NCBI RefSeq assembly: GCF_000757885.1 | Contig: NZ_JQCR01000002.1 | Coordinates: 682,001-746,000, forward strand | Reading direction: 5' to 3' | Length of the DNA: 64,000 nt | Source: Paenibacillus wynnii | Lineage (GTDB): Bacteria; Bacillota; Bacilli; Paenibacillales; Paenibacillaceae | In this document: piece by piece, positions 9,001 through 17,597 of the stretch | Layout: every line of letters begins with the position of its first letter | Position numbering within the stretch: position 1 is the first letter of the stretch | The notes under the pieces: model-generated | Told to the model about the DNA's origin: nothing | The model's database searches: none | The model's input: the letters and a program-made list of their open reading frames with translations, nothing else | Position numbers and translations under genes: made by a program

Positions 9001-9713
9001 AGATCACTCAATGCCAAACCGCTAGGAATGGAATCCGTGACTACTGCATGGCTGACAGTATCTTGAGTCTTATTTACGTCAACAGTCCAATTGATTTGGT
9101 TAGCGTTAAATCCATTTTTATTCAGGCTAATAGGCTCTCCCTTTTTTTCTATAGTTGAAGGAACATCTGGTTTAAATTGAACAGTAAAAGTTTGATTTCC
9201 TCCGTTAATGGGAAACAGAATATCTTGGACTATGGTCTCCTCTAATTTTTGTTTATCGAACTTAGTATTAATTGAAAGAGACCCATGCACACTAAAGTGC
9301 TCTTTAATCTGATCATTAAAAGTCATAACTACCTTGTTAGGGTTGCCCTGAATAACATCGAAAAACCCCAAAGTATCTCCATCAAAAATGAGTGGTTTAC
9401 CCTCAATATTACTGGCTAGCACAAACTTATCTGGCAAATCAAAGCTATATGTATCTCCTCCATTATAGGCACCGTCCGGTATGGACCAGTTATAATTCAA
9501 CTTCACCGCAGCAGTTTGCCCGTATACACTGCTCGTTACTGTATTGCCTGAGTCATCATACACTGCCATAGTTACACTAGTAATTATATTGTCCTGAATT
9601 TCCGCAGCATCAGCTTTATTCATGGAGCCAAAACCATAACTCAATTGTGTAATTAGCATTAGAAAAATGATTATCATGTTTATACGTTTTTTATGTATTT
9701 GATTTCTGTTCAT
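6072..9713 (-). CDS. LPXTG-anchored multi-domain surface adhesin
   Basis: A 1213-residue wall protein. Order: signal peptide (residues 1-37); an N-terminal adhesin domain (about 40-200); five repeated units of about 110-150 residues, each starting with a Trp-containing strand (NWTVDVN, HWEIKYN, QWSIQIN, TWTIGIN, KWTLNIN) and typical of collagen-binding/isopeptide Ig-like folds; a SpaA/CnaB domain (about 895-990) with the isopeptide Lys in TVTKVD and Glu in LQEKVAP; a PPVVPP-type proline-rich stalk; an Ig-like DUF (GKWHYTPNPGYIGKDKF); then LPKTGE near residue 1177, a membrane helix and a basic tail. Sortase should link it to peptidoglycan. It stands alone between leuA and the sigma operon. Ligand unknown. 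Confidence 0.88.
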   Translation of the reverse strand: MNRNQIHKKRINMIIIFLMLITQLSYGFGSMNKADAAEIQDNIITSVTMAVYDDSGNTVTSSVYGQTAAVKLNYNWSIPDGAYNGGDTYSFDLPDKFVLASNIEGKPLIFDGDTLGFFDVIQGNPNKVVMTFNDQIKEHFSVHGSLSINTKFDKQKLEETIVQDILFPINGGNQTFTVQFKPDVPSTIEKKGEPISLNKNGFNANQINWTVDVNKTQDTVSHAVVTDSIPSGLALSDLLNVKLYMLEVKLNGTVAVGNEVAGSEYVVSMENGVLKILFSNSPITGAYRIAYTTNIIDEQKKSFTNTAVFDGDEINPVNSSATVQIDRGGFLKKTSPGSDSASGITHWEIKYNYNETAVLQADGKITDYFDDSQELVLGSVKVYPVNFLTNTNGTNETMLDPSTYTVDINPPTVTGKKGFILTFNNDVSSAYKILYDTKAVARIEDKLTINNTVTSSTYTSSAVGVIEQAILRKTLGNVNYADKTVQWSIQINGDSYDMDNVIVKDSFTRKGLKLVPGSLAVKKGNTTLNQNTDYTITGAVEGVGFNVQFNSRISEPHTITYSTSFNNDWLEPEWLTQEAKFINKAEMEWEYPSTSDVEVKSATATFDPRKEVKDNGFKYGSYNAILKEITWTIGINYNEKTITSPLLTDVLQSNQNFIGDSVEIYPLTIETDGTPKKGTNSIDTDEYTVSYIPSTKQLAVTFKESITSPYYVVFKTSLKDQLIDNTVPNKANFTDGSVAVSRDLMANLSIPKAGEYVSKSGVQSNTKMKWTLNINFNQSFVKDAKITDEPSTNQILLQDSFHLYPTNVSSNGTVTKSGSELVKGTGYELVMTTNEETGQQQFVLSFNNDIEKPYILEYESLIVANNGETLSNKVKFEGNNSITVTKTNEKDIIVALSEADGVGTGFKKQLTVTKVDEADHSKLLTGATFALYRLNGSEEVLFNTVTTNAEGTAVFKNLWPGSYILQEKVAPQGYILDTTKYPVTFNSTIETLMTVTNKAEVVVPPVVPPVVPPVEPPVVPPVVPPVVPPVVPPVVPPVVPTSSPVPGVIVTPSPTPAVTETPKAIASASPATPTPAPTATQGKTKEDVPIEGELPLGGIPSIGDQPGHGKVTLTPDGKWHYTPNPGYIGKDKFSIIVTDENGKDEEVLIEIIVEEVPKGTVTQPGESGDQGMPPATLPKTGENSSRPIYLFGSGLIILGFYLQRRFNMNTKEK
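6596..6715 (-). repeat. Proline-rich stalk coding repeat in the adhesin gene
   Basis: Twelve-base units of the type GGTACTACTGGC / GGTACTACAGGT repeat about ten times, encoding Pro-Pro-Val-Val. Such in-frame repeats change length by slippage without breaking the frame and set how far the adhesive head stands off the wall. Confidence 0.8.
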
Positions 9714-9860
9714 TCGTTCAACACGTCTCCTCTATATTTTCTATACTCTCTTTCATATCTGATGATAAGTATCATCACTCCTCTCGCTGTGCGATTTATC
9801 ATAGCATAATATGACATAAAAATATTAACAATAATGAAACTACATAGACATTTTCTGCAC

Positions 9861-9901
9861 AAAAAAAGCCATCCCTCAGCAAAATTCACTGCGGAACGGC
9901 T
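9861..9901 (-). terminator. Terminator after leuA (end of the ilv-leu operon)
   Basis: On the minus strand AGCCgttCC...GGgatGGCT forms an interrupted stem followed by seven T, 25 bases beyond the leuA stop. It separates leuA from the adhesin gene, which has its own upstream region at 9714-9860 with no promoter I can define. Confidence 0.75.
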
Positions 9902-9925
9902 ATTCTTGTCTAATATTAATACAAG

Positions 9926-11467
9926 TTACAGACTCGCATGGTCACGTTTCGTGAACGTCCGCCGTTTTTCCAAAAGTTTATTAAGTGCATTAAGATAGGC
10001 TCTGGCACTTGCTTCGAGAATATCCGTGCTTAAACCTCGACCCTGCGCGGCAACATCACCCTGTGTGAGAACAACATGAACTTCACCCTGTGCATCTTTA
10101 CCCCGGCTTACGGATTTGATGGAATAATCACCCAGGGTGACTTCCTCTCCTGTTGCCCTATCAATAGCATTATATATGGCATCAACGGAGCCGTTGCCCT
10201 CTGCTATAGCTGTGATCAGTTGTTCATCAGGACCGCTAATAATAACCTTTGCATTAGGAGTAGCTTCATTGCCGTAAGTAACGTAAATCGTCTTCAGACT
10301 AAAAATTTCCGGTGTATCAATCCATTTCTCTTCAATTAACGCCAGGATATCTTCATCAGATACCTCTTTCTTCTTATCCGCTAAATCCTTGAATTTGGCA
10401 AAGGTAGCATTTAGCTCTGCTTCCGGTAGATCATATCCCAGATCGTTCAGCTTATCCCTAAAAGCATGGCGGCCCGAATGTTTGCCTAGAACCAGCTTAC
10501 TCTCCTTAAGACCAATCGTTTCCGGCGTCATGATTTCGTAGGTTGTTTTCTCCTTCAACATCCCATCCTGATGGATACCGGATTCATGGGCAAATGCATT
10601 GGCACCAACGATTGCCTTGTTCCCCGGAACTACCATACCCGTCAACTTACTCACGAGACGGCTGGTACGGGAAATTTCCGAGAGCAGCAGGGAGGTCTTC
10701 GCACCGAAAAATTCGCTGCGTGTTTCCAGAGCCATCGCTATCTCTTCAATAGCTGTGTTACCGGCTCTTTCACCGATTCCGTTGATGGTTCCTTCGATTT
10801 GATCCGCTCCGTTCTGAATCGCGGCGAGCGTATTAGCCGTTGCCATCCCTAGGTCATTATGACAGTGGGCGCTAAGTTGAACTCGTTCAATATCCGGCAC
10901 ATTTTCCTTAAGGTATTTGAAGATCGCTCCGTATTCCGAAGGATTCAAATAGCCTACAGTATCCGGGATATTGACCACATTCGCACCCTCACGAATTGCC
11001 ATTTCAACGACTTCAGCCATAAAATCAAGCTCCGTACGCCCCGCATCTTCCAATGAAAACTCAAGCTTGGAAAAATGTTTTTTGGCATAGCGTATGGCTG
11101 ATTGGGCTGTTTCCAGCACCTGAGTCTTACTCATACGCAGCTTATGCAAGCGATGAATGGGTGAGGTGGCCAGAAAAATATGAATGCAAGGGTCTTGAGC
11201 TCCCTGCAGAGCCTCCTTAACCGCATCAATGTCAGTCTCGCGTGAACGAGAGAGGCCAATGACTGTCACGTTCTTGACGGCTCTGGCTACCGCATTCACA
11301 GCAGCCAGGTCACCTGGTGAAGCTGCAGGGAATCCTGCCTCCATGCGGTCAATCCCCAGTTTCTCCAACTGGTAGGCAATCTCTACTTTCTCACGCGTAT
11401 TCAAGTTCACACCCGGCGACTGCTCTCCGTCACGAAGCGTCGTATCGAAAACATATATTTTCCGCAT
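9926..11467 (-). CDS. leuA: 2-isopropylmalate synthase
   Basis: Condenses acetyl-CoA with 2-ketoisovalerate, the first committed step to leucine. A 513-residue protein with the catalytic HMGL-like barrel: DTTLRDGEQSPG at the N-terminus, metal-binding HCHNDLGMATAN and NGIGERAGN, and HESGIHQDG. The C-terminal 130 residues form the LeuA regulatory domain that binds leucine for feedback inhibition. Start ATG at 11467 was chosen over GTG at 11476 because GGGGGTG lies at the proper distance. Last gene of ilvB-ilvN-ilvC-leuA, 117 bp after ilvC with a strong hairpin between them. Confidence 0.96.
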   Translation of the reverse strand: MRKIYVFDTTLRDGEQSPGVNLNTREKVEIAYQLEKLGIDRMEAGFPAASPGDLAAVNAVARAVKNVTVIGLSRSRETDIDAVKEALQGAQDPCIHIFLATSPIHRLHKLRMSKTQVLETAQSAIRYAKKHFSKLEFSLEDAGRTELDFMAEVVEMAIREGANVVNIPDTVGYLNPSEYGAIFKYLKENVPDIERVQLSAHCHNDLGMATANTLAAIQNGADQIEGTINGIGERAGNTAIEEIAMALETRSEFFGAKTSLLLSEISRTSRLVSKLTGMVVPGNKAIVGANAFAHESGIHQDGMLKEKTTYEIMTPETIGLKESKLVLGKHSGRHAFRDKLNDLGYDLPEAELNATFAKFKDLADKKKEVSDEDILALIEEKWIDTPEIFSLKTIYVTYGNEATPNAKVIISGPDEQLITAIAEGNGSVDAIYNAIDRATGEEVTLGDYSIKSVSRGKDAQGEVHVVLTQGDVAAQGRGLSTDILEASARAYLNALNKLLEKRRTFTKRDHASL

Positions 11468-11503
11468 GCTAGGCACCCCCTAAATAGAAATGGTATCAGA
11501 AAA

Positions 11504-11543
11504 CCTTCAAATGCGGCTCGCAAAGTGTACGGCCGCATCGAAG
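11504..11543 (-). promoter_or_regulatory. Intercistronic hairpin between ilvC and leuA
   Basis: CTTCaAATGCGGC and GCCGCATcGAAG form a stem of about 12 pairs with no T-run after it. It is more like an mRNA processing or stabilising hairpin than a terminator. In Bacillus the ilv-leu message is known to be cut and differentially stabilised, so a similar role is plausible. Confidence 0.45.
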
Positions 11544-11583
11544 TATTACATTATATGTCCTTACAGTCTCTTAAGTATAAAGA

Positions 11584-12686
<1,103 letters not shown>

Positions 12687-12756
12687 AAAGCCGTTCATGA
12701 TCACCTATTAATGCCTAAAAGCATCAATTCGTTAAAGCCTTAAAATATACTCTTTT

Positions 12757-13236
12757 TTATGCATTGCCACGAATCATCGCTGTAACACCCGTACGTGACA
12801 GTTCCTTAATACCGTAAGGCTTCAAGAGCTCAATCATAGCATCAATCTTTTGTGTATCTCCTACTACCTGAACCAGCATGCTGGTGCTTCCAATATCGAC
12901 AACCGAGGCGCGGAAGGTTTCAACAACACCCATAATTTCTGGACGCTCTGCAGGTTCGGATTTCACTTTAATAAGTGCTAATTCGCGGGCAACCATTGGC
13001 TTGGAGCCTAAATCAACTACCTTAATGACATCGATCAGCTTATAGAGCTGTTTCTCTATTTGTTCTAAGGTATTTTGGTCTCCAAGAGTCACAATGACCA
13101 TCCTGGACAGTCCAACCTCTTCAGACTGCCCTACTGTGATACTCTCAATATTAAACCCTCGGCGTCCAAACAGTCCAGACACCCTTTGCAATACACCTGG
13201 CTGGTCATTTACCAGAACGGCAATCGTATGTTTCAT
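12757..13236 (-). CDS. ilvN: Acetolactate synthase small (regulatory) subunit
   Basis: A 159-residue regulatory subunit that binds the catalytic subunit and gives feedback inhibition by valine. The N-terminal ACT domain is plain (HTIAVLVNDQPGVLQRVSGLFGRRGFNIESITVG) in pieces of the usual order, followed by the second ALS_ss_C domain with VVETFRASVVDIG. Also named ilvH in Bacillus. A GTG at 13239 directly precedes the ATG at 13236 and overlaps the ilvB stop by one base; either start keeps translational coupling to ilvB. Confidence 0.95.
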   Translation of the reverse strand: MKHTIAVLVNDQPGVLQRVSGLFGRRGFNIESITVGQSEEVGLSRMVIVTLGDQNTLEQIEKQLYKLIDVIKVVDLGSKPMVARELALIKVKSEPAERPEIMGVVETFRASVVDIGSTSMLVQVVGDTQKIDAMIELLKPYGIKELSRTGVTAMIRGNA

Positions 13237-13238
13237 CA

Positions 13239-14984
13239 CTATTCTTCATCCCCCATCAGCATTTGATCGATGGTTGCGCCTTGTACGACCATCGGGTAGA
13301 CGTTCTCGTTTTTAGGAACAAGGAACTCTACCAATACTGGACCCGGTGTTTCCAAAGCTTCCTTCCAAGCCGCACTTGCTTCTTCTTTGTTCGTTGCACG
13401 TAAGCCTTTTACCCCGTATGCTTCGGCGAGCTTTACAAAATCCGGGCTTCCTGCCAAATCTGTATAGCTGTACCGTTTGTTATAAATCAAAGTTTGCCAC
13501 TGACGAACCATACCGAGCACTTCATTGTTAATAACTACGATCTTAACCGGTATGTTGTTAATGGCGCAAATAGCTAACTCTTGGGAACACATTTGCATTC
13601 CGCCATCACCATTAATGGATACTACCAACCGTTCAGGATAGGCCATTTGTGCTCCGATCGCTGCCGGGAATCCAAAACCCATCGTTCCCAGTCCGCCAGA
13701 GGTAATCCATGAACGCGGGTGATTAAATTTGTAATATTGTGCCGCCCACATTTGATGCTGCCCTACATCCGTAGTAACAATGGCCTCACCTTTTGTCGTC
13801 TCATTGATCATTTCAATAACCCATTGCGGCTTAAGCTCTGACTCCGAATCATTATAACGAAGAGGTTTGTCCATCTTCCACTGAGCAATTTGAGTTCTCC
13901 ATGCATCGGCCTTAGCTGTACGGCTAACATCAGGGTTCAGCATCTCAAGTACGGTCTTTACATCTCCAACAATCGGAATGTCGGGTTTTACGTTCTTGCC
14001 GATCTCCGCCGGGTCTATGTCGATATGAACAATCTTAGCCTTTGGTGCGAAACCATTAAGTTTGCCGGTAACACGGTCATCAAACCGAGCACCGATATTA
14101 ATGAGCAAATCACACTCTTGAATAGCATTATTGGCTGTATATGTGCCGTGCATGCCCGGCATACCCATCCACAGATCATCGGCACTTGGAACGGCTCCCA
14201 GACCCAACAAAGTTGTTGTAATCGGAATCTGTGTCCGCTTCACGAATTCGTACATAGCTTCATGGGCACCAGAGTAGATAACTCCGCCTCCTGCAATGAT
14301 AACAGGGCGTTCCGCAACCGCGATAGCGCGAACCAGCTTCTCAAGCTGAAGTTTATTAGGAACCAACCGAGGATTATATCCACGAAGATTAACAGTATTC
14401 ACAGGTGCGAACAAAGTCTTCGCTGCCGATACATCCTTTGGAATATCGATAAGCACCGGACCCTTGCGCCCTGTATTCGCAATATGGAACGCTTCATGGA
14501 TCACACGAGGCAGATCCTCTACATCTCGAACAAGATAGCTATGCTTAGTGATCGGCATCGTTATTCCCGTAATATCCGCTTCCTGAAAAGCATCGGTTCC
14601 AATCAAGCTGGAGAATACATTTCCTGTAATCACTACAAGAGGTACAGAGTCCATAAATGCTGTAGCAATTCCTGTTACCAAGTTCGTTGCCCCAGGACCT
14701 GAGGTCGCTATACAGACACCCGCTTTACCGCTTGCTCTCGCGTAACCATCAGCCGCATGAATAGCACCTTGCTCATGGCGTGTAAGGATGTGCTTGAATT
14801 CCTTAAAGTTGTGCAAAGCATCATAGATATAGAGTACAGCTCCGCCCGGATAACCGAATACAGTATCCACGCCTTCCAGTACAAGACTGCGAAGTAAAAT
14901 CTCCGACCCGGTTATGACTTCAGGCTGCTTCCATTTCTCAAGCAGTTCTTCTACCGACTGTACTTCTGGTATTTGTGCGCTCAT
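13239..14984 (-). CDS. ilvB: Acetolactate synthase large (catalytic) subunit
   Basis: A 581-residue thiamine-diphosphate enzyme that makes acetolactate or acetohydroxybutyrate. The catalytic Glu is in TRHEQGAIHAADGYAR, the FAD-binding middle domain in VTGKLNGFAP region, and the ThDP/Mg motif in GDGGMQMCSQELAI ending with VINNE. Start ATG at 14984 is preceded by GGAGGAGG, better than the upstream in-frame codon at 15011. First gene of the ilv-leu operon, 100 bp after the T-box terminator. Confidence 0.96.
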   Translation of the reverse strand: MSAQIPEVQSVEELLEKWKQPEVITGSEILLRSLVLEGVDTVFGYPGGAVLYIYDALHNFKEFKHILTRHEQGAIHAADGYARASGKAGVCIATSGPGATNLVTGIATAFMDSVPLVVITGNVFSSLIGTDAFQEADITGITMPITKHSYLVRDVEDLPRVIHEAFHIANTGRKGPVLIDIPKDVSAAKTLFAPVNTVNLRGYNPRLVPNKLQLEKLVRAIAVAERPVIIAGGGVIYSGAHEAMYEFVKRTQIPITTTLLGLGAVPSADDLWMGMPGMHGTYTANNAIQECDLLINIGARFDDRVTGKLNGFAPKAKIVHIDIDPAEIGKNVKPDIPIVGDVKTVLEMLNPDVSRTAKADAWRTQIAQWKMDKPLRYNDSESELKPQWVIEMINETTKGEAIVTTDVGQHQMWAAQYYKFNHPRSWITSGGLGTMGFGFPAAIGAQMAYPERLVVSINGDGGMQMCSQELAICAINNIPVKIVVINNEVLGMVRQWQTLIYNKRYSYTDLAGSPDFVKLAEAYGVKGLRATNKEEASAAWKEALETPGPVLVEFLVPKNENVYPMVVQGATIDQMLMGDEE

Positions 14985-15082
14985 CAGTATTCCTCCTCCG
15001 ATATTTAACATTCATTATGCAAATGACGGACCGTCTACGTAACAACAATTAGGTAAGAAACAGCTTACTCTTCCTTCTTGGC

Positions 15083-15450
15083 AACAAAAAAACCTTCCGC
15101 CTCTCACGCACAGTAATAGCGCGTGAGGGACGAAAGGTTGAGCTTCCGTGGTACCACCCATGTTTGCATTACATCTCACGATGCAACGCCTTATCAGGTA
15201 TACAAAAATCCATCGATGTAGGCAGGGCCCAAATCTCTGTAACCTGAAGTCCGTAACGCGGACCAAACGATTTTCCCTAATAATTCCACCCTCGTATCCA
15301 GTGGACCTTTCAGGAAAACAGCTCCGAGGTGAGCTCGTATATAAGGGATTTTGGTGGAGGTTGCAGCAGATCCTCTCACTCTCTGAACAAAAGAGCCCTT
15401 AAAACTTCGTCCTCATCATTGCCGATGCATGTATACTCGATAAAATGTTT
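15083..15450 (-). ncRNA. T-box leader (leucine, CUC specifier) for the ilv-leu operon
   Basis: Read on the minus strand, the antiterminator carries the T-box core GGGTGGTACCACGG (around 15160-15147), followed by the terminator hairpin AACCTT(...)AAGGTT with inner CTCACGC/GCGTGAG and seven T at 15139-15083. Stem I ends with GAG-CTC-ACCTCGGAGC, where CTC (15333-15331) sits at the specifier position, which means uncharged tRNA-Leu should open the operon. This matches the leucine-specific T-box of the Bacillus ilv-leu operon. Length about 370 bases. Confidence 0.93.
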
Positions 15451-15456
15451 AGACAC

Positions 15457-15485
15457 ATTATATGATTCCTCACACGGTTAGTCAA
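15457..15485 (-). promoter_or_regulatory. Sigma-A promoter of the ilv-leu operon
   Basis: TTGACT (15485-15480) and TATAAT (15462-15457) with exactly 17 bases between, placing the transcript start just before T-box stem I. Near-consensus housekeeping promoter. Confidence 0.85.
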
Positions 15486-15592
15486 TACCCATCTTTTCGT
15501 TAGTGATTTATTGTCCTTCTTATTTCATGGATGGAACGCTGATACCCCCTGCCGTCATATGATGTACAACAACGCGTGTGAGGGGGCGCTTT

Positions 15593-16039
15593 ATGATTCG
15601 TTACCGTAGACCCAAGCAGGATGATACCGTGATTATTGGGTTAATTGAAACCCAGCTTGTACCCTTATCTCATATGCCTGAAAGCGTACTAAATCAGATA
15701 AAAAAAGAAATGCCACGACGTCTGGCACACGGAGTAACCCTGGTGGCTTGTCCTGATTATGATAGCGATCCCCTGGGATTCGTTCATTACATGCTGCACG
15801 GGGATTTACTGTACATCGATATGCTGGCCATAGCACCCAACGCCCAGCGCAAACGTTGGGGAAATATGCTGATGGACCGTGCAGAGCGGTTTGCACTTTC
15901 TCGTGGGTGCAAGAGGGCCAAGGTAGCCGTGGACGCCGGTAATGCCGTGGGTCTTTCCTTTTATCAAAAGATGGATTACAGCATAGCACGCTATCTGACA
16001 CAAAGCTTTTGCTATGAACTAGAAAAACGGCTCTCGTAA
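15593..16039 (+). CDS. GNAT-family N-acetyltransferase
   Basis: A 148-residue protein with the acetyl-CoA-binding motif A of GNAT enzymes: LYIDMLAIAPNAQRKRWGNMLMDRAERFA (residues about 80-110, given here as adjoining blocks), then the AGNAVGLSFYQKMDY motif B near the C-terminus. The Q/RxxGxG/A loop is altered to QRKRWGN, which is a small departure. ATG at 15593 is chosen because GAGGGGG lies just before it; a GTG at 15578 would add five residues. It is monocistronic, divergent from the ilv operon. Substrate unknown. Confidence 0.8.
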   Translation: MIRYRRPKQDDTVIIGLIETQLVPLSHMPESVLNQIKKEMPRRLAHGVTLVACPDYDSDPLGFVHYMLHGDLLYIDMLAIAPNAQRKRWGNMLMDRAERFALSRGCKRAKVAVDAGNAVGLSFYQKMDYSIARYLTQSFCYELEKRLS

Positions 16040-16051
16040 TAGGTTATCCTC

Positions 16052-16411
16052 TTAGAAAAATCCAATAGGCGGCACCCCACCATATCCTCCGCTATACCCG
16101 TATCCAGAGCCTCCTACTCCGTAGCCGCCTCCACCACCATAACCATATCCGTATCCACTGCCATAAGGAGCCCCGCCGTATCCATAGCCACCGTAATTGT
16201 ATGGAGCTGTACCTACAGCCAACAGATCAAACAAGACCAAAGGAATAAGCGCCTTTGTTTGTACTTTTTTGCCGGATACTCGCTGTACAATAAGACGGTT
16301 CCCGGAGATTCGGAGCAGCTTACCCGAAATCTTGGTACCATCTTTTTTTAAGGCTACAATATTTTTCCCTATAAGCTTCATGACCTGCTTCTTCGTTACC
16401 GGTTGTGTCAT
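16052..16411 (-). CDS. Small protein with possible Sm-like N-domain and Gly/Tyr-rich tail
   Basis: A 119-residue protein with two parts. Residues 1-68 have the strand pattern GKNIVALKKDGTKISGKLLRI then NRLIVQRV, like a small five-strand beta barrel of the Sm/KOW type; this is an inference from pattern only. Residues 70-119 are nearly all Gly, Tyr, Pro and Ser (about 24 Gly and 14 Tyr), a low-complexity tail like those in spore coat and phase-separating proteins. ATG at 16411 has AGGAGGGAT upstream. It converges on the GNAT gene. I do not recognise the family; a spore-coat or RNA-binding role are both possible. Confidence 0.75.
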   Translation of the reverse strand: MTQPVTKKQVMKLIGKNIVALKKDGTKISGKLLRISGNRLIVQRVSGKKVQTKALIPLVLFDLLAVGTAPYNYGGYGYGGAPYGSGYGYGYGGGGGYGVGGSGYGYSGGYGGVPPIGFF

Positions 16412-16586
16412 AATATCCCTCCTCAAAAGTTTGCACAAAGGATTATTTAGTTAACCCCTTGTAATAAAATGAACTAATCTGGCTATCACCGTCTTCGAAA
16501 CAATGTATTCAGCAAATCTGTTGTTCGCCTGTACCTCAGCCCGTCCGAACTCATAAAGGCTCATTGTAGAGCGCTAAATAAAAAAA

Positions 16587-16613
16587 ACGCATCCCCGGAT
16601 AACCGGAAATACG
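16587..16613 (-). terminator. Terminator of the nup operon
   Basis: On the minus strand ACGtATttCCGG-ttat-CCGGggATgCGT is followed by eight T. It lies 25 bases after the nupQ stop. The gap 16439-16637 holds nothing else that I recognise. Confidence 0.8.
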
Positions 16614-16637
16614 TCTAAATTTAAGAAATATTGAATC

Positions 16638-17597
16638 CTATCGTTTGCTTGGATCGTAAGGCTGACCCAAAGCTTTAGGTGCAGAGGATCGGCCCACTGC
16701 GCTTACCAATACAATAATGGTCAACACATACGGAATCATGAAAATAAATTCCTGAGGAATATTCTTCGACCACTCAAACAATTGAACATAGTTACGAATG
16801 GCTTGCGAGAATCCAAAGAATACGGCTGCGCCAAAGGCACCTACAGGATTCCATTTACCAAAAATCATCGCTGCTATAGCAATAAAGCCTTGGCCGGAGA
16901 TGGTGTTGTGAGCAAAGGTACTTGTAGTCGTAAGTGTAATCGTCGCTCCGCCAATACCAGCCAGCATACCACTCAGAATTACACCGATATATCTCATTTT
17001 GTTCACATTAACACCAAGCGTATCCGCTGCACTCGGGTGTTCACCCACAGCACGAAGTCGCAGACCAAACGGAGTCTTGAACAGAACATAATAAATGACG
17101 ATTACCAGCACAATAGCCAGGTAAGTTGTGGGATAGGAGCTGAATATTCCCTCCCCGATAATTGGAATATCCGAAAGCAACGGCACTTTATATTTACTGA
17201 AGCCTGCCAGAAGCGGGGTTTCACCCGAACCTTCAAACAGCAGTTTTACCATATAAAGGGTACTACCGGCGGCTAAAAAGTTAATAACCGTCCCACTTAT
17301 CGTCTGATCGGCCTTAAATGTAATAGAGGCTACAGCATGTATAAGTGATCCTAGAGCGCCTACAACAATAGCACATATAACACCTACCCAAGGAGCCCAA
17401 GCTCCAAACCCTGCATCCTGTGCGTAGTAACCGCCTACTGCAGCAGCAAATGCACCAAACATCATTAAGCCCTCAAGTCCAATATTCACTACACCGGAGC
17501 GTTCTGAGAAGATGCCGCCAAGTGCGGCAAAAATGAGCGCTGTGGAAAATACAAGTGTCGTATTTAGCAATTGACCTAGCATCGTCAGCACATCCAT
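16638..17597 (-). CDS. nupQ: Nucleoside ABC transporter permease, second subunit
   Basis: A 319-residue integral membrane protein of the BPD_transp_2 (LivM/RbsC-like) class with about nine membrane helices. RSGVVNIGLEGLMMFGAF and GEHPSAADTLGVNVNKMRY are the conserved cytoplasmic blocks of the BmpA-associated guanosine/nucleoside importers (Bacillus YufQ/NupQ). It follows nupP with no gap (stop and start adjacent), so the four genes nupN-O-P-Q form one import unit. Confidence 0.85.
   Translation of the reverse strand: MDVLTMLGQLLNTTLVFSTALIFAALGGIFSERSGVVNIGLEGLMMFGAFAAAVGGYYAQDAGFGAWAPWVGVICAIVVGALGSLIHAVASITFKADQTISGTVINFLAAGSTLYMVKLLFEGSGETPLLAGFSKYKVPLLSDIPIIGEGIFSSYPTTYLAIVLVIVIYYVLFKTPFGLRLRAVGEHPSAADTLGVNVNKMRYIGVILSGMLAGIGGATITLTTTSTFAHNTISGQGFIAIAAMIFGKWNPVGAFGAAVFFGFSQAIRNYVQLFEWSKNIPQEFIFMIPYVLTIIVLVSAVGRSSAPKALGQPYDPSKR

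Noticed and set aside
13890-14702. 270-codon open frame on the plus strand
   Set aside because: It lies fully inside ilvB on the other strand, has no ribosome site and the protein is Cys/His/Arg-rich without any motif; a shadow of a well-conserved gene.
15015-15402. Short open frames over the T-box leader
   Set aside because: They cross the T-box and terminator hairpins; the sequence is conserved as RNA, not as protein.
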